The notes beneath the pieces are model-generated. The model made no database searches. It was given only the letters and a program-made list of their open reading frames with translations, and was not told where the DNA came from. From the NCBI GenBank assembly GCA_963649145.1, contig CAVJGI010000015.1, positions 1-32,966 of the forward strand: a DNA stretch of 32,966 nt, written 5' to 3'. Numbering within the stretch: the first letter of the stretch is position 1; the number at the start of each line of letters is the position of its first letter. Shown here in pieces: positions 22,385-30,588 of this stretch. This DNA is from SVKR01 sp963649145 (GTDB lineage Bacteria; Bacillota; Clostridia; Oscillospirales; Oscillospiraceae). Both the position numbers and the translations under genes were made by a program.

Positions 22385-22945
22385 ATGGACGACCGCAGGA
22401 TCGTCGAGCTTTACTGGCAGCGGAGTGAACGAGCCGTCCGCGAAACTGCCGATAAATACGGAGCTTACTGCATGCGCATTTCCCAGAATATTCTGAGCGA
22501 CCGCTCCGACAGCGAGGAGAACGTCAACGACACCTATCTACAGACTTGGCGCGCGATCCCGCCCCAGCGACCGGATTCGCTCGCGGCGTTCCTCGGAAGG
22601 ATTGCCCGCAACTTGGCGCTCAACCGCCTGAAGGCGCGCCAGACCCAGAAGCGCGGCGGAGACGCCCTCGCCGAGAGTCTGGACGAGCTGGACGACTGCA
22701 CGCCCGCCGGGCTGAACGTTGAGGACGCCGTCTGCGCCAAGGAGCTCGGCAGCGCGATCAGCGACTTTCTGCGCGGGCAGAAGATAGACGCGCGGAATGT
22801 ATTCCTCGCCCGGTATTTTTACGCCGAGCCGCTGGACGCTATCGCCGAGCGCTTCGGATTTTCGCTCAGCAAGGTGAAATCCATGCTGCTCCGCACCCGA
22901 AACGGACTTCGGACCTATCTGGAAAAGGAGGGCTATCAATTTTGA
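22385..22945 (+). CDS. ECF-type RNA polymerase sigma factor
   Basis: The 186-residue protein has the two-domain sigma-70 outline. The region 2 core is SDSEENVNDTYLQTWRAIPPQRPDSLAAFLGRIARNLALNRLKARQTQKR (about 40-95). Region 4 is NVFLARYFYAEPLDAIAERFGFSLSKVKSMLLRTRNGLRTYL (about 139-180) with its helix-turn-helix. AAGGAG lies 7 nt before the ATG. Its stop overlaps the TTG start of the next gene (TTGA), so it is coupled to a likely anti-sigma factor. It probably controls the following lipoprotein/O-acylation genes and perhaps itself. Confidence 0.88.
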   Translation: MDDRRIVELYWQRSERAVRETADKYGAYCMRISQNILSDRSDSEENVNDTYLQTWRAIPPQRPDSLAAFLGRIARNLALNRLKARQTQKRGGDALAESLDELDDCTPAGLNVEDAVCAKELGSAISDFLRGQKIDARNVFLARYFYAEPLDAIAERFGFSLSKVKSMLLRTRNGLRTYLEKEGYQF

Positions 22946-23478
22946 AAAACGAGATCATGATGCGCGCGATCGGCGAGATCGACGAAGACCTCGTCGCCGG
23001 GGCTTATGCCGCCGGAACGAAAAAGCGCCGCCGCGCCCTCCGACCGATGCTGGCGTCTGCCGCCTGCGCCCTGCTGCTTGTCGGCGCACTGCTGGCTTAC
23101 CGCGCCGGGAGCCCCGGTATGGCGGTCGGCGGAACGCCGCTCGGCAGCGACCCTGTCGCGATCGACACACCGGCGATGATGAGTCTTTATGACCCCGCGC
23201 CGCGCGCCCTTGCCGCGATCACCGTGCCGCTGGAGCTGACCGGCGGAAGAAAGCAGGTCACACTCACCGCTGAGAGCGGAATGCTCACCGTGTTCGACGC
23301 GGAGACGGGCGAGACCGTTTTCGACGGCGCGTCCGGCAGCTTTGACTGCCCGCTCCGGCTGGAGTGGACCGTCGCGCACCCGACTCCCGGCGAGACTTAC
23401 CGTCTCACCGTCGGGCGCACCGCGCTCAGCCTCGCGTTTGACGAGGAGCTGGGCATCTGGTGCGTCGCAAAAGAGTAA
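22942..23478 (+). CDS. Putative membrane anti-sigma factor
   Basis: The 178-residue protein starts at TTG 22942, overlapping the sigma stop, with GGAGG about 11 nt upstream. A short cytoplasmic helix (MRAIGEIDEDLVAGAY) has the form seen in small anti-sigma proteins next to ECF factors. A basic stretch KKRRRALRP and one membrane helix (about 36-53) follow. The extracytoplasmic part is beta-rich and Ig-like (TGGRKQVTLTAESGMLTVFDAETGETVFDG). The function is inferred from coupling and topology; no zinc-binding motif is present. Confidence 0.65.
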   Translation: MKNEIMMRAIGEIDEDLVAGAYAAGTKKRRRALRPMLASAACALLLVGALLAYRAGSPGMAVGGTPLGSDPVAIDTPAMMSLYDPAPRALAAITVPLELTGGRKQVTLTAESGMLTVFDAETGETVFDGASGSFDCPLRLEWTVAHPTPGETYRLTVGRTALSLAFDEELGIWCVAKE

Positions 23479-23516
23479 AACAAAACCAAACGACACAAAA
23501 TGGAGGTAAACAAACT

Positions 23517-24281
23517 ATGAAAAAGATCCTGAGCCTGCTGCTTGCAGCCGTGCTGTTCTTCTCTCTCGCCGCCTGCGGCGCCAAGAACGATCCGGCGGAG
23601 ACCGAAAAGCCGGAGCAGACCGAGACCCCTGCCCCGACGGATACGCCCAAGCCGACTGAGAAGCCGGAGGAGACGAAAAAGCCGGAGGAGACCGCCGAGC
23701 CCGACGAGACCGAGCCTCCTGAGGAGACGGAGACCCCGGAGGAGACTCCCGAACCGACTCCCGCTCCTACCCCGGACTCGACGCCCGCACCGACTGAGAC
23801 GCCGAGCAGCTCCGGCAGCGCGCTGGACATCCTGAACGCCGCGTGGAGCGGTATGAGCGACGACGATAAGTTCCCCGCCGTCGGCGGCGACTTCAGCGAA
23901 GAGAACATGGTCTCCGACGCACCGGGCAAGTATGCCCTCACCGATTCCGCCGAGGCGGACCGCGCGCTTGGTCTGCCAACCGATTGGTTTGACAAGGTGG
24001 ACGACGCCGCGTCCCTCATCCATATGATGAACACCAACACCTTCACCTGCGGCGCGTTCCACGCCTCAAGCGCCGATGACGCCGCCTCCCTCGCCGCCGC
24101 GCTCAAGACCAACATTCTTGCGCGCCATTGGATGTGCGGTATGCCCGACAAGGTCGTCATCCTGACCGCGGGCGAGTATGTCATCTCCATCTTCGGCCAC
24201 ACTGACCTCGTGGATGCCTTCGCCGCCCAGCTCGTCGCCAATGCCGGCGCGACGATCGTCAGCGACGATCCTGCCGTGTGA
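23517..24281 (+). CDS. Lipoprotein with long Pro/Thr/Glu linker (DUF4358-like outline)
   Basis: The 254-residue protein has a lipoprotein signal with lipobox LAAC (C20). A Pro/Thr/Glu/Lys spacer of about 80 residues follows, then a globular domain from about residue 100 (ALDILNAAWSGMSDDDKFPAVGGDF, TCGAFHASSADDAASLAAALKTNILARHWMCGMPDKVVILTAGEYVISIFG). TGGAGG lies upstream of the ATG at 23517. In related genomes such lipoproteins travel with MBOAT and DHHW genes, and the DUF4358 suggestion rests mainly on that. It probably works on the outer face of the membrane with the O-acylation proteins. Confidence 0.65.
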   Translation: MKKILSLLLAAVLFFSLAACGAKNDPAETEKPEQTETPAPTDTPKPTEKPEETKKPEETAEPDETEPPEETETPEETPEPTPAPTPDSTPAPTETPSSSGSALDILNAAWSGMSDDDKFPAVGGDFSEENMVSDAPGKYALTDSAEADRALGLPTDWFDKVDDAASLIHMMNTNTFTCGAFHASSADDAASLAAALKTNILARHWMCGMPDKVVILTAGEYVISIFGHTDLVDAFAAQLVANAGATIVSDDPAV

Positions 24282-24319
24282 CCTCTCACTGACTATCAAG
24301 AAGCAAGGAGCAAAACGCC

Positions 24320-25723
24320 ATGCTGTTTTCCAGTGTGCCCTTCCTGTTTTATTTTCTCCCCTGCGTGCTCATTCTCTATTTCCTTGTCCCGCGGCAGCTG
24401 AAAAACGGCGTATTGCTCCTTGCGAGCCTTGTGTTTTACGGCTGGGGCGAGCCGCGCTATCTGGTGCTGATGCTCGTCTCGGTCGCACAGGGCTACGTTT
24501 TCGGGCGGCTCATCGAGCGCCATACGGAGCGGACGCGATCGAAGCGGCTCTGGCTGACGCTCTCCGCCGTTCTGAGCCTCGGCATGCTGGGTTATTTCAA
24601 GTATGCCGACTTTTTTATCGCAAATTTCAACGCCGTGACGGGAATGAGCCTTCCCCTGCTGCGCATCGCGCTGCCCATCGGCATAAGCTTTTACACCTTC
24701 CAGATCCTCAGCTACGTCATCGACGTCTACCGCGGCAATGTTCCGGCGCAGCATAACCCGATCGATCTCGCGGCGTACATCGCGATGTTCCCCCAGCTCA
24801 TCGCCGGACCCATCGTGCGCTACGCGGACGTCGCCGAGCAGCTCCGCAGCCGGAAGCACAGCATCGACAAAGCGGCACTCGGTCTGCGGCGCTTCACGGC
24901 GGGGCTTGCGAAAAAGATCCTCATTGCAAACGTTCTCGGCGAGCTCGTAAGCGTGTTCAAGGGATCGGCGGAGCAGTCGGTCCTCTTCACATGGCTCTAC
25001 GCCGCGGCGTATGTGTTTCAGATCTACTTCGACTTTTCCGGCTATTCCGATATGGCGATCGGCCTCGGAAAGATCTTGGGCTTCGACTTCTGCGAAAACT
25101 TCGACCATCCGCTCATCTCCGGCTCCGCTACGGAGTTCTGGCGGCGCTGGCATATGTCCCTCGGAAGCTGGTTCCGGGATTATCTCTATATCCCCCTCGG
25201 CGGCAACCGCGTGGGACGCGCCCGCTGGTTCCTGAACATCTTTATCGTATGGTTCGCGACCGGCTTCTGGCATGGCGCGGCGTGGAATTTCATCCTGTGG
25301 GGACTCTTCTTCGCCGTGCTGCTCGTGGTAGAAAAGCTCTGGCTGCTGCGCCCGCTGCAAAGGAGAAAATGGCTCGGCCATATCTATATGGTGATCGTCC
25401 TTGCCGTCAGCTTCGTGCTTTTCGATGCGGAGAGCATTTCCGCCGCGGCGAAAACGGTCGCGGCGATGTTCGGCGGCGGTCATCTGCCGTTTACGAGCGC
25501 AGAGACGCTCTACTACCTGCGGAGTTACCTTCCCTTGCTGATCGTTGCCGCCGTGGGCGCGACGCCGCTGCCGAAGCGCGCTTTCGAGGCGCTTCAGAAA
25601 AAGCGCGGCGGCGCAGCGGTGCTGACGGTCGCGGAGCCGGTCGGGATCTTTCTCCTGCTCGTCGTCTGCACGGCGTATCTGATCGACGGATCGTTCAATC
25701 CGTTCCTGTATTTCCGCTTCTGA
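24320..25723 (+). CDS. MBOAT family O-acyltransferase (AlgI/DltB-like)
   Basis: The 467-residue polytopic membrane protein matches AlgI-like MBOATs. It has PIGISFYTFQILSYVIDVYRG, MFPQLIAGPIVRYADV, YFDFSGYSDMAIGLGKILGF and ATEFWRRWHMSLGSWFRDYLYIPLGGNR with conserved H278. It also has WFATGFWHGAAWNFILWGL with the catalytic histidine H318. It passes acyl groups across the membrane to a surface polymer. AGGAG lies 9 nt before the ATG. The partner acyltransferase is probably the DHHW protein encoded next. Confidence 0.93.
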   Translation: MLFSSVPFLFYFLPCVLILYFLVPRQLKNGVLLLASLVFYGWGEPRYLVLMLVSVAQGYVFGRLIERHTERTRSKRLWLTLSAVLSLGMLGYFKYADFFIANFNAVTGMSLPLLRIALPIGISFYTFQILSYVIDVYRGNVPAQHNPIDLAAYIAMFPQLIAGPIVRYADVAEQLRSRKHSIDKAALGLRRFTAGLAKKILIANVLGELVSVFKGSAEQSVLFTWLYAAAYVFQIYFDFSGYSDMAIGLGKILGFDFCENFDHPLISGSATEFWRRWHMSLGSWFRDYLYIPLGGNRVGRARWFLNIFIVWFATGFWHGAAWNFILWGLFFAVLLVVEKLWLLRPLQRRKWLGHIYMVIVLAVSFVLFDAESISAAAKTVAAMFGGGHLPFTSAETLYYLRSYLPLLIVAAVGATPLPKRAFEALQKKRGGAAVLTVAEPVGIFLLLVVCTAYLIDGSFNPFLYFRF

Positions 25724-25744
25724 GAGGAGGGTGACATCTCTATT

Positions 25745-26848
25745 ATGCTGAAAGAAAAAGTGAAAAACCTCGTCTCCCTCGCGCTCGCCGGGTGCTTCCT
25801 GCTGGGGTTTCTCGTCTGGGGCATCCTGCGCCCGGACGCGGAGACCTCACTCACGGAGCGGCGACCGCTCGAGCAGGCGCCGGAGCTCAGCACAAAAACG
25901 CTGCTGAACGGCAGCTTTATGACGAATTTCGAGAGCTACACCCTCGACCAATTCCCCCTGCGGGACACGTTCCGCACGGTGAAGGCGCTCTCCGCGTTTT
26001 ACGTTTTCCGCCAGAGCGACAGCAACGGCATTTACATCGCGGACCGCCACGCGGCGAAGCTCGAATACCCGATGGACACCGACTCCATCGACCGCGCCGC
26101 GGAGCGGTTTCAGGATGTCTACGACCGCTATCTCGCCGGGACGGACGCAAAGATCTACTCCGTCGTCGTGCCGGACAAGAGTTACTTTCTCGCTGCGAAA
26201 AACGGCTATCTCTCGATGGACTACGACGCATTTTTCGCCCGTTTTGCGGAGAAAACGCCTTTCGCGGAGAATATCCCCGTCGCCGATCTGCTGGAGGCTG
26301 AGGACTATTACCGCACGGACCTCCACTGGCGGCAGGAGCGCATCGGCGACGTCGCCGCGCGCATCGCGGAGCGGATGGGCGTTACGCTGAAGGACGATTA
26401 CACCGTGAACGAGGCGGACGCGCCGTTTTACGGCGTCTACTACGGTCAGTCGGCGCTCCCCCTGCCGGCGGAGCGGCTCTATTACCTCACGAGCGATACG
26501 CTGGAGGATTGCCGCGTCTATGATTACGAGACGGAGCAGTATCTCCCGGTCTACGACCTCAGCGCGCCGGGCGGAAGCGACCCCTATGAGCTCTTCCTCT
26601 TCGGCTCCAAATCCCTGCTCACGGCCGAAAACCCGAACGCGGAGACGGACCGCGAGCTCATCATCTTCCGCGATTCCTTCGGCAGCTCCATCGCACCGCT
26701 GCTCATAGAGGGCTACGCCAAGGTCACGCTCGTGGATATCCGCTACCTCTCCCCGATGCTGCTGGACCGTTTCTTGACGTTCGACGGTCAGGACGTGCTT
26801 TTCCTCTACAGCACCTCCGTGCTGAACAACAGCATCACGCTGAAATAA
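25745..26848 (+). CDS. DHHW-family (AlgX/SGNH-like) O-acetylation protein
   Basis: The 367-residue protein has an N-terminal membrane anchor (about 8-28), the opening SLTERRPLEQAPELSTKTLLNGSFMTNFESYTLDQFPLRDTFR typical of the family, and the motif TDLHW (D192, H194). The nucleophile block is FRDSFGSS (D310, S311). It would transfer acetyl groups delivered by the MBOAT protein onto an extracellular polysaccharide. GAGGAGG is 13 nt upstream of the ATG, a wider spacing than usual. It is last in the operon, before a strong terminator. Confidence 0.88.
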   Translation: MLKEKVKNLVSLALAGCFLLGFLVWGILRPDAETSLTERRPLEQAPELSTKTLLNGSFMTNFESYTLDQFPLRDTFRTVKALSAFYVFRQSDSNGIYIADRHAAKLEYPMDTDSIDRAAERFQDVYDRYLAGTDAKIYSVVVPDKSYFLAAKNGYLSMDYDAFFARFAEKTPFAENIPVADLLEAEDYYRTDLHWRQERIGDVAARIAERMGVTLKDDYTVNEADAPFYGVYYGQSALPLPAERLYYLTSDTLEDCRVYDYETEQYLPVYDLSAPGGSDPYELFLFGSKSLLTAENPNAETDRELIIFRDSFGSSIAPLLIEGYAKVTLVDIRYLSPMLLDRFLTFDGQDVLFLYSTSVLNNSITLK

Positions 26849-26850
26849 CG

Positions 26851-26900
26851 AAAACCGCCTGTCCTCCCGATCCGGGAAGACAGGCGGTTTTTGTTTTTTT
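26851..26900. terminator. Bidirectional terminator between DHHW and NSS genes
   Basis: AAACCGCCTGTC (26852-26863) and GACAGGCGGTTT (26879-26890) form a 12-bp perfect stem, with A-run before and T-run after. It serves converging transcripts. Confidence 0.88.
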
Positions 26901-28254
26901 AGATAAGACCCTGAATGAGAATGACAAGAATCAGGATCGGCAGCACCCATTGGAAATAGGGCTTGAACCTGCGGGAGAGCTTCGGACCCGTGCCGCGGTT
27001 GGCTTCGGCGAGATAATTGTCGAAGCCCCAGCCCCACTTCGTGACGCAGAAGAGCAGATAGACGAGCGAGCCGATCGGCAGCAGCAGATTGCTGACAAGG
27101 AAGTCCTCGCTGTCCAGCACGCCGCGCGCGCCGATGAGCGTCAGGTCACTCCAGATGTTGAAGCCGAACACGCAGGGCAGGCTCAGCACGGCAAGCAGCG
27201 CGCCGTTGACGATCACGGCTTTTTTGCGGCTCCAGCCGAAGGTGTCCATGCAGATGGCAAGGATGTTTTCCAGCACGGCGAGGACGGTGGAGAAGCTCGC
27301 GAAGATCATGAACAGGAAAAACAGCGCGCCCCAGATCCGCCCGCCCGCCATGTTGACGAAAAGCGGCGGCAGCGTCTGGAAAATGAGGGAAGCCCCGTCG
27401 TCCGGCGAGACGCCGTAGGAGAAGCAGGCGGGGAAAATGATCGTGCCCGCCATGAGCGCGACGAAGGTGTCCAGCACGCAGATGCGCGCCGCCTCGCCGG
27501 TGAGGGCGTGGCTGTCGCTCATATAGCTGCCGAAGATCTCCATCGCGGCGATACCGAGGCTGAGCGTGAAAAACGCCTGATTCATCGCGTCCATAATGAG
27601 CGAGCCAAGTCCGTTCTGGCGAATGGATTCAATGGACGGGAGCAGGTAAAACTTCATGCCCTCCGCCGCGCCGGGCAGGGTCAGACTGTGGACGGCGAGG
27701 ACCATAATGAGCGCGAGCAGCGCGATCATCATCACCTTGGAGACGCGCTCCAGCCCCTTTTGCAGACCAAAGCTGCAAACAAGGAAGCCGAGCACGACCA
27801 CGACCTCCGTCCAGATCGTCATGGAGCCGGGACTTGAGAGCATCGCGCCGAAAACGCCGCTGATATCCTCCGTGCTCATCCCGCTGTGGAACGCGCCGGT
27901 GAGGAATTTGGCGAAATAGCTGCCCATCCAGCCAGTGACGGTCGTGTAATACATCATCAGCAGGTAGCAGCCGATGAGACAGAACCAGCCGTGGATATGC
28001 CACTTCTGCCCCGGCTTTTCCAGTGTTTTATACGCAAGGACCGCGCTGCGGCGGCTCGCGCGGCCGACGGCGAGCTCCATCGTCATAACGGGGATGCCCA
28101 TGAGCACAAGGCAGATAAGGTAAAACAGAACAAAGTAGCCGCCGCCGTTTTTGCCGGTGATGGACGGGAAGCGCCAGACGTTGCCGATGCCGATGGCGCA
28201 GCCCGCGCTCACGAGCAGGAAGCCGAGGCGGGAACCGAAGCTTTCGCGTTTCAT
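26899..28254 (-). CDS. Sodium-dependent transporter, NSS/SNF family
   Basis: The 451-residue protein has the length of 11-helix bacterial NSS transporters such as MhsT. The hallmark SRLGFLLVSAGCAIGIGNVWRFPSITGKNGGGYFVLFYLICLVLMGIPVMTMELAVGR covers TM1 and TM2 with the Na+ and substrate-binding unwound region. It imports an amino acid with Na+; the substrate cannot be read from sequence alone. GAGAGGA lies about 11 nt ahead of the ATG. It is transcribed divergently from the LysR regulator and is probably its target. Confidence 0.95.
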   Translation of the reverse strand: MKRESFGSRLGFLLVSAGCAIGIGNVWRFPSITGKNGGGYFVLFYLICLVLMGIPVMTMELAVGRASRRSAVLAYKTLEKPGQKWHIHGWFCLIGCYLLMMYYTTVTGWMGSYFAKFLTGAFHSGMSTEDISGVFGAMLSSPGSMTIWTEVVVVLGFLVCSFGLQKGLERVSKVMMIALLALIMVLAVHSLTLPGAAEGMKFYLLPSIESIRQNGLGSLIMDAMNQAFFTLSLGIAAMEIFGSYMSDSHALTGEAARICVLDTFVALMAGTIIFPACFSYGVSPDDGASLIFQTLPPLFVNMAGGRIWGALFFLFMIFASFSTVLAVLENILAICMDTFGWSRKKAVIVNGALLAVLSLPCVFGFNIWSDLTLIGARGVLDSEDFLVSNLLLPIGSLVYLLFCVTKWGWGFDNYLAEANRGTGPKLSRRFKPYFQWVLPILILVILIQGLI

Positions 28255-28301
28255 AATGATGTTTTTCCTCTCTTTTCTCTCTCTTTTGCGAAGATGTTCT
28301 T

Positions 28302-28330
28302 ATTTTACCGGGAATTTTGGGGCTTTACAA
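28302..28330 (-). promoter_or_regulatory. Promoter of the NSS transporter gene
   Basis: On the minus strand, TTGTAA (28325-28330), a 17-nt spacer and TAAAAT (28302-28307) are present. The -35 is the complement of the LysR gene -35. Confidence 0.65.
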
Positions 28331-28334
28331 GCCC
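28320..28334. promoter_or_regulatory. Palindromic operator over the shared -35
   Basis: GGGCTT-TAC-AAGCCC is a near-perfect palindrome at the shared -35 of the two divergent promoters and contains a T-N11-A-like LysR arrangement. It is the likely binding site of the adjacent LysR protein. Confidence 0.5.
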
Positions 28335-28353
28335 GCGTTTTCAATGCTAAAAT
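28324..28353 (+). promoter_or_regulatory. Promoter of the lysR-type gene
   Basis: TTTACA (28324-28329), an 18-nt spacer and TAAAAT (28348-28353) lie ahead of the ATG at 28386. Confidence 0.6.
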
Positions 28354-28385
28354 AAGAAAAGCTTATGATACACGAGGAAAAGACC

Positions 28386-29285
28386 ATGAACCGCAACCAG
28401 CTGAAGTATTTTGTCGCCGCGGCGGAGAGCCGGAGCTTCACCCACGCGGCGGAGCAGTTTTATATCTCCCAGACCGCCGTCACCCAGCAGATCCGGCTGC
28501 TGGAGGAGTCGCTCGGCTGCGCGCTTTTCGACCGCAGCACGCGCCCCGTGAGCCTCACGAGCGCGGGGCGCGCCTTTCTGGAGGACGCCCGCGCCATCTT
28601 AAAGCAGATGAGCCGCGCCGCCGAGCGCGTACACGATGCCTCCGCGGGGCTCAGCGGCGCGCTGCGCGTCGGCTATCTGCGCGGCTATGAGCGCAGTGAC
28701 CTCTCCGCGGAGATGCGCGAGTTCCACCGCCGCAACCCCAATGTGCTCATCACCTTTTACCGCGCCAGCACGGACGCGCTCGCCGCCGATCTGCTGCGGC
28801 AGGCATACGACATCATTTTTACTTGGGACAGTACGAACCTGAAAACGCAGGAGGGTGTCGTCTGCCGGACGGTGGAAAAAGCCCGCCTCGTCGTGGCGCT
28901 CTACGCCGAGCACCCCCTTGCCCGCCGCCGCCAGCTTTTCCGCGAGGAGCTCCGCGGGGAGCATATCCTCTATATGTCCCCCGACGCCGGAGACGATTCC
29001 TACGGCGACGCCTTTTTCATGCAGCAGTACAGCCGCGCGGGGTTCAAGCCGAACATCCTCTTCCGCTCAGCGGACACGGAGAGCGTGCTTATGATGGTCT
29101 CCGCCGAGGAGGGGATCTCCATCCTGCCGGACTACTGCACCGATAAGCTTTACCACGCGGATAACCTCGTCTTCGTCCCCCTCTCCGGCGAGGGCGAGGA
29201 GGAAGAGATCATCGCCGCCTACCGCGCCGATAACCCCAACCCCGCCCTCCGCCGCTTTCTGGAGACGGAAACGGAAGCACTATAA
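28386..29285 (+). CDS. LysR-family transcriptional regulator
   Basis: The 299-residue protein has the LysR winged helix at 1-60 (MNRNQLKYFVAAAESRSFTHAAEQFYISQTAVTQQIRLLEESLGCALFDRSTRPVSLTSAGRAFL) and a periplasmic-binding-like effector domain from about 88. The ATG at 28386 is chosen because GAGG lies 8 nt upstream; the ATG at 28365 has no ribosome-binding site. It is divergent from the NSS transporter and probably senses the transported amino acid or a product of it. Confidence 0.94.
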   Translation: MNRNQLKYFVAAAESRSFTHAAEQFYISQTAVTQQIRLLEESLGCALFDRSTRPVSLTSAGRAFLEDARAILKQMSRAAERVHDASAGLSGALRVGYLRGYERSDLSAEMREFHRRNPNVLITFYRASTDALAADLLRQAYDIIFTWDSTNLKTQEGVVCRTVEKARLVVALYAEHPLARRRQLFREELRGEHILYMSPDAGDDSYGDAFFMQQYSRAGFKPNILFRSADTESVLMMVSAEEGISILPDYCTDKLYHADNLVFVPLSGEGEEEEIIAAYRADNPNPALRRFLETETEAL

Positions 29286-29322
29286 AAAATCACGGCTCCC
29301 GCTTATGGGAGCCGTGATTTTT
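29284..29322. terminator. Bidirectional terminator after lysR
   Basis: AATCACGGCTCCC pairs with GGGAGCCGTGATT around GCTTAT, flanked by A-run and T-run. It ends both the LysR transcript and the converging remnant operon. Confidence 0.88.
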
Positions 29323-29671
29323 ATTCCGTAAAAGAAACGCAGATGCGCAGACGTCCGGCTTGGTAGTCCGCGCCGATCGTGCCGCCTAAGCGCTCTGTGA
29401 GCTCGCGGGCGATGGAGAGACCGAGACCGGTGGAGCCGCTTGCGCTCTCGACCGTGAAGAAGCGGTCGAAAAGGCGCTTGGTCTGCACTTTTCCGAGCTT
29501 CGAGGCGCTGTTTTCAAAGCGGATGCTGCCGTCCGACAAGAGCGTGACCGCAAGGTCGCCGTCGGAGTACTTTACCGCGTTGCCGAGGATGTTGTCAAAC
29601 ACCCGGCGGAGCGCCAACGCCAGTACACATAGCGCCAGCGCCGCCGTGAGCACGATTCAGCGCATCTCCAT
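29321..29671 (-). pseudogene. Histidine kinase remnant (nonsense codon and internal deletion)
   Basis: Reading from ATG 29671, which has AAGGAG upstream, gives MEMR, then TGA (29657-29659), then IVLTAALALCVLALAL (an N-terminal membrane helix). This joins directly to RRVFDNILGNAVKYSDG, the N-box of the HATPase domain. The rest (GKVQTKRLFDRFFTVESASGSTGLGLSIARELTERLGG) is the intact G-box end. The sensor region, HisKA dimerisation helix and phospho-acceptor histidine are gone. The TGA could be a C-to-T change of CGA. A 110-residue frame from GTG 29653 survives, but it cannot be a working kinase. It is the last member of the decayed exporter operon. Confidence 0.8.
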
Positions 29672-29686
29672 CGTGATTTTTTCTCC

Positions 29687-30152
29687 TTATTTCAGATTTT
29701 TCCGCCGGAACAGCGCGATCCCCGTGGCACTGACGAGCAGCGTGAGCGCAGCCGAGGCGCAGAGGGAGAGGACGGGGCGCGGCGAACCAGCCGAGCTTGG
29801 CAATTCCGACCGCGGCAGAGAGCAGCCACGCGAGCGTGATCGCGAAGCAGCCGGCAGCGGCGGTAATGAGATACGCGGAGTAGACTCTGCCGCGCGCATG
29901 CCCCGCGATGAGCTTATTGCGCAGCGTGCCGTCCTGATACTCGACGCCGAGATAGAGACTGACAAAAGCGCCGTGGAAAACCGGCAGGAACGGGAAGAGT
30001 TGTATCAGCTGGGTTTCGAGTGTGCCGGAGCTCTCCGAGCCGCTGCTGCGCAGCAGAAATAATGCGGTCAGGGCAAACGCCGCCGCCATGCAGAGCCAGA
30101 GCGCCCTGCTGCGGCGCAGGCGGTAAAAATTCGCGCGCAGGAGATTAGTCAT
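29687..30152 (-). pseudogene. ABC-2 exporter permease remnant (internal deletion with frameshift)
   Basis: From ATG 30152 the frame reads MTNLLRANFYRLRRSRALWLCMAAAFALTALFLL...YLGVEYQDGTLRNKLIAGHARGRVYSAYLITAAAGCFAITLAWLLSAAVGIAKLGWF, the first half of a bacitracin-type ABC-2 permease. Near 29780 the homology continues only in another frame, as PVLSLCASAALTLLVSATGIALFRRKNLK with stop at 29687, the normal C-terminal helix. The middle helices are missing and the frame is broken. It overlaps the end of the upstream ABC fusion gene by 8 nt, the original operon spacing. Confidence 0.78.
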
Positions 30153-30588
30153 GGCGATCCCCTCCTCCCACAAGCTCCATATAAAAGCTCTCAAGGCTCT
30201 CGTCCCGCTCCCGGATGCTGCGGATCTCGCAGCCCTCAGCCTCCGCGCACTGGGCGAGGCGCGTGACGGAGAAGGGCATGAACACGTCGGCATCCGTCTC
30301 GTCTGAAACGGCATATTCCGCGCCGAGCCGGTCGAGCGCCCGGACGAGGGCGCTCGCATTGTCCGTTTCTATGCGCTGGCACTTGCGGCAGCGCGATTCC
30401 AACTCCGCGGCGCTGAGCCGGTTCCAGAGCGCGAGCGAGGGCGCGTTCGCCGCGCTTAAATCGCTGACCGCCTGCGCCATCCAATTATAGCCCGGATAAG
30501 CCAGCGGCGAGAAGACCACCGCCGCCGTGTAAGAGAGAAAGCTCAGAACGCCGAGGAGCCCCAGCTTCTGTACGAGCGAGCGCTTCAT
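30145..30588 (-). pseudogene. DUF998 N-terminus fused to ABC ATPase C-terminus by deletion
   Basis: The 147-residue frame is a chimera. Residues 1-58 (MKRSLVQKLGLLGVLSFLSYTAAVVFSPLAYPGYNWMAQAVSDLSAANAPSLALWNRLS) are the start of a DUF998 membrane protein. From about residue 59, AAELESRCRKCQRIETDNASALVRALDRLGAEYAV...EIRSIRERDESLESFYMELVGGGDRHD is the last third of a bacitracin-type ABC ATP-binding subunit. Walker A, the signature and Walker B motifs are all lost. One in-frame deletion through the end of one gene and most of the next explains it. The start overlaps the TetR stop (ATGA) and the end overlaps the permease start. Confidence 0.8.

Noticed and set aside
29321..30152. Functional bacitracin-type ABC exporter with sensor kinase
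   Set aside because: Walker motifs, the central permease helices and the kinase phospho-acceptor region are all missing.
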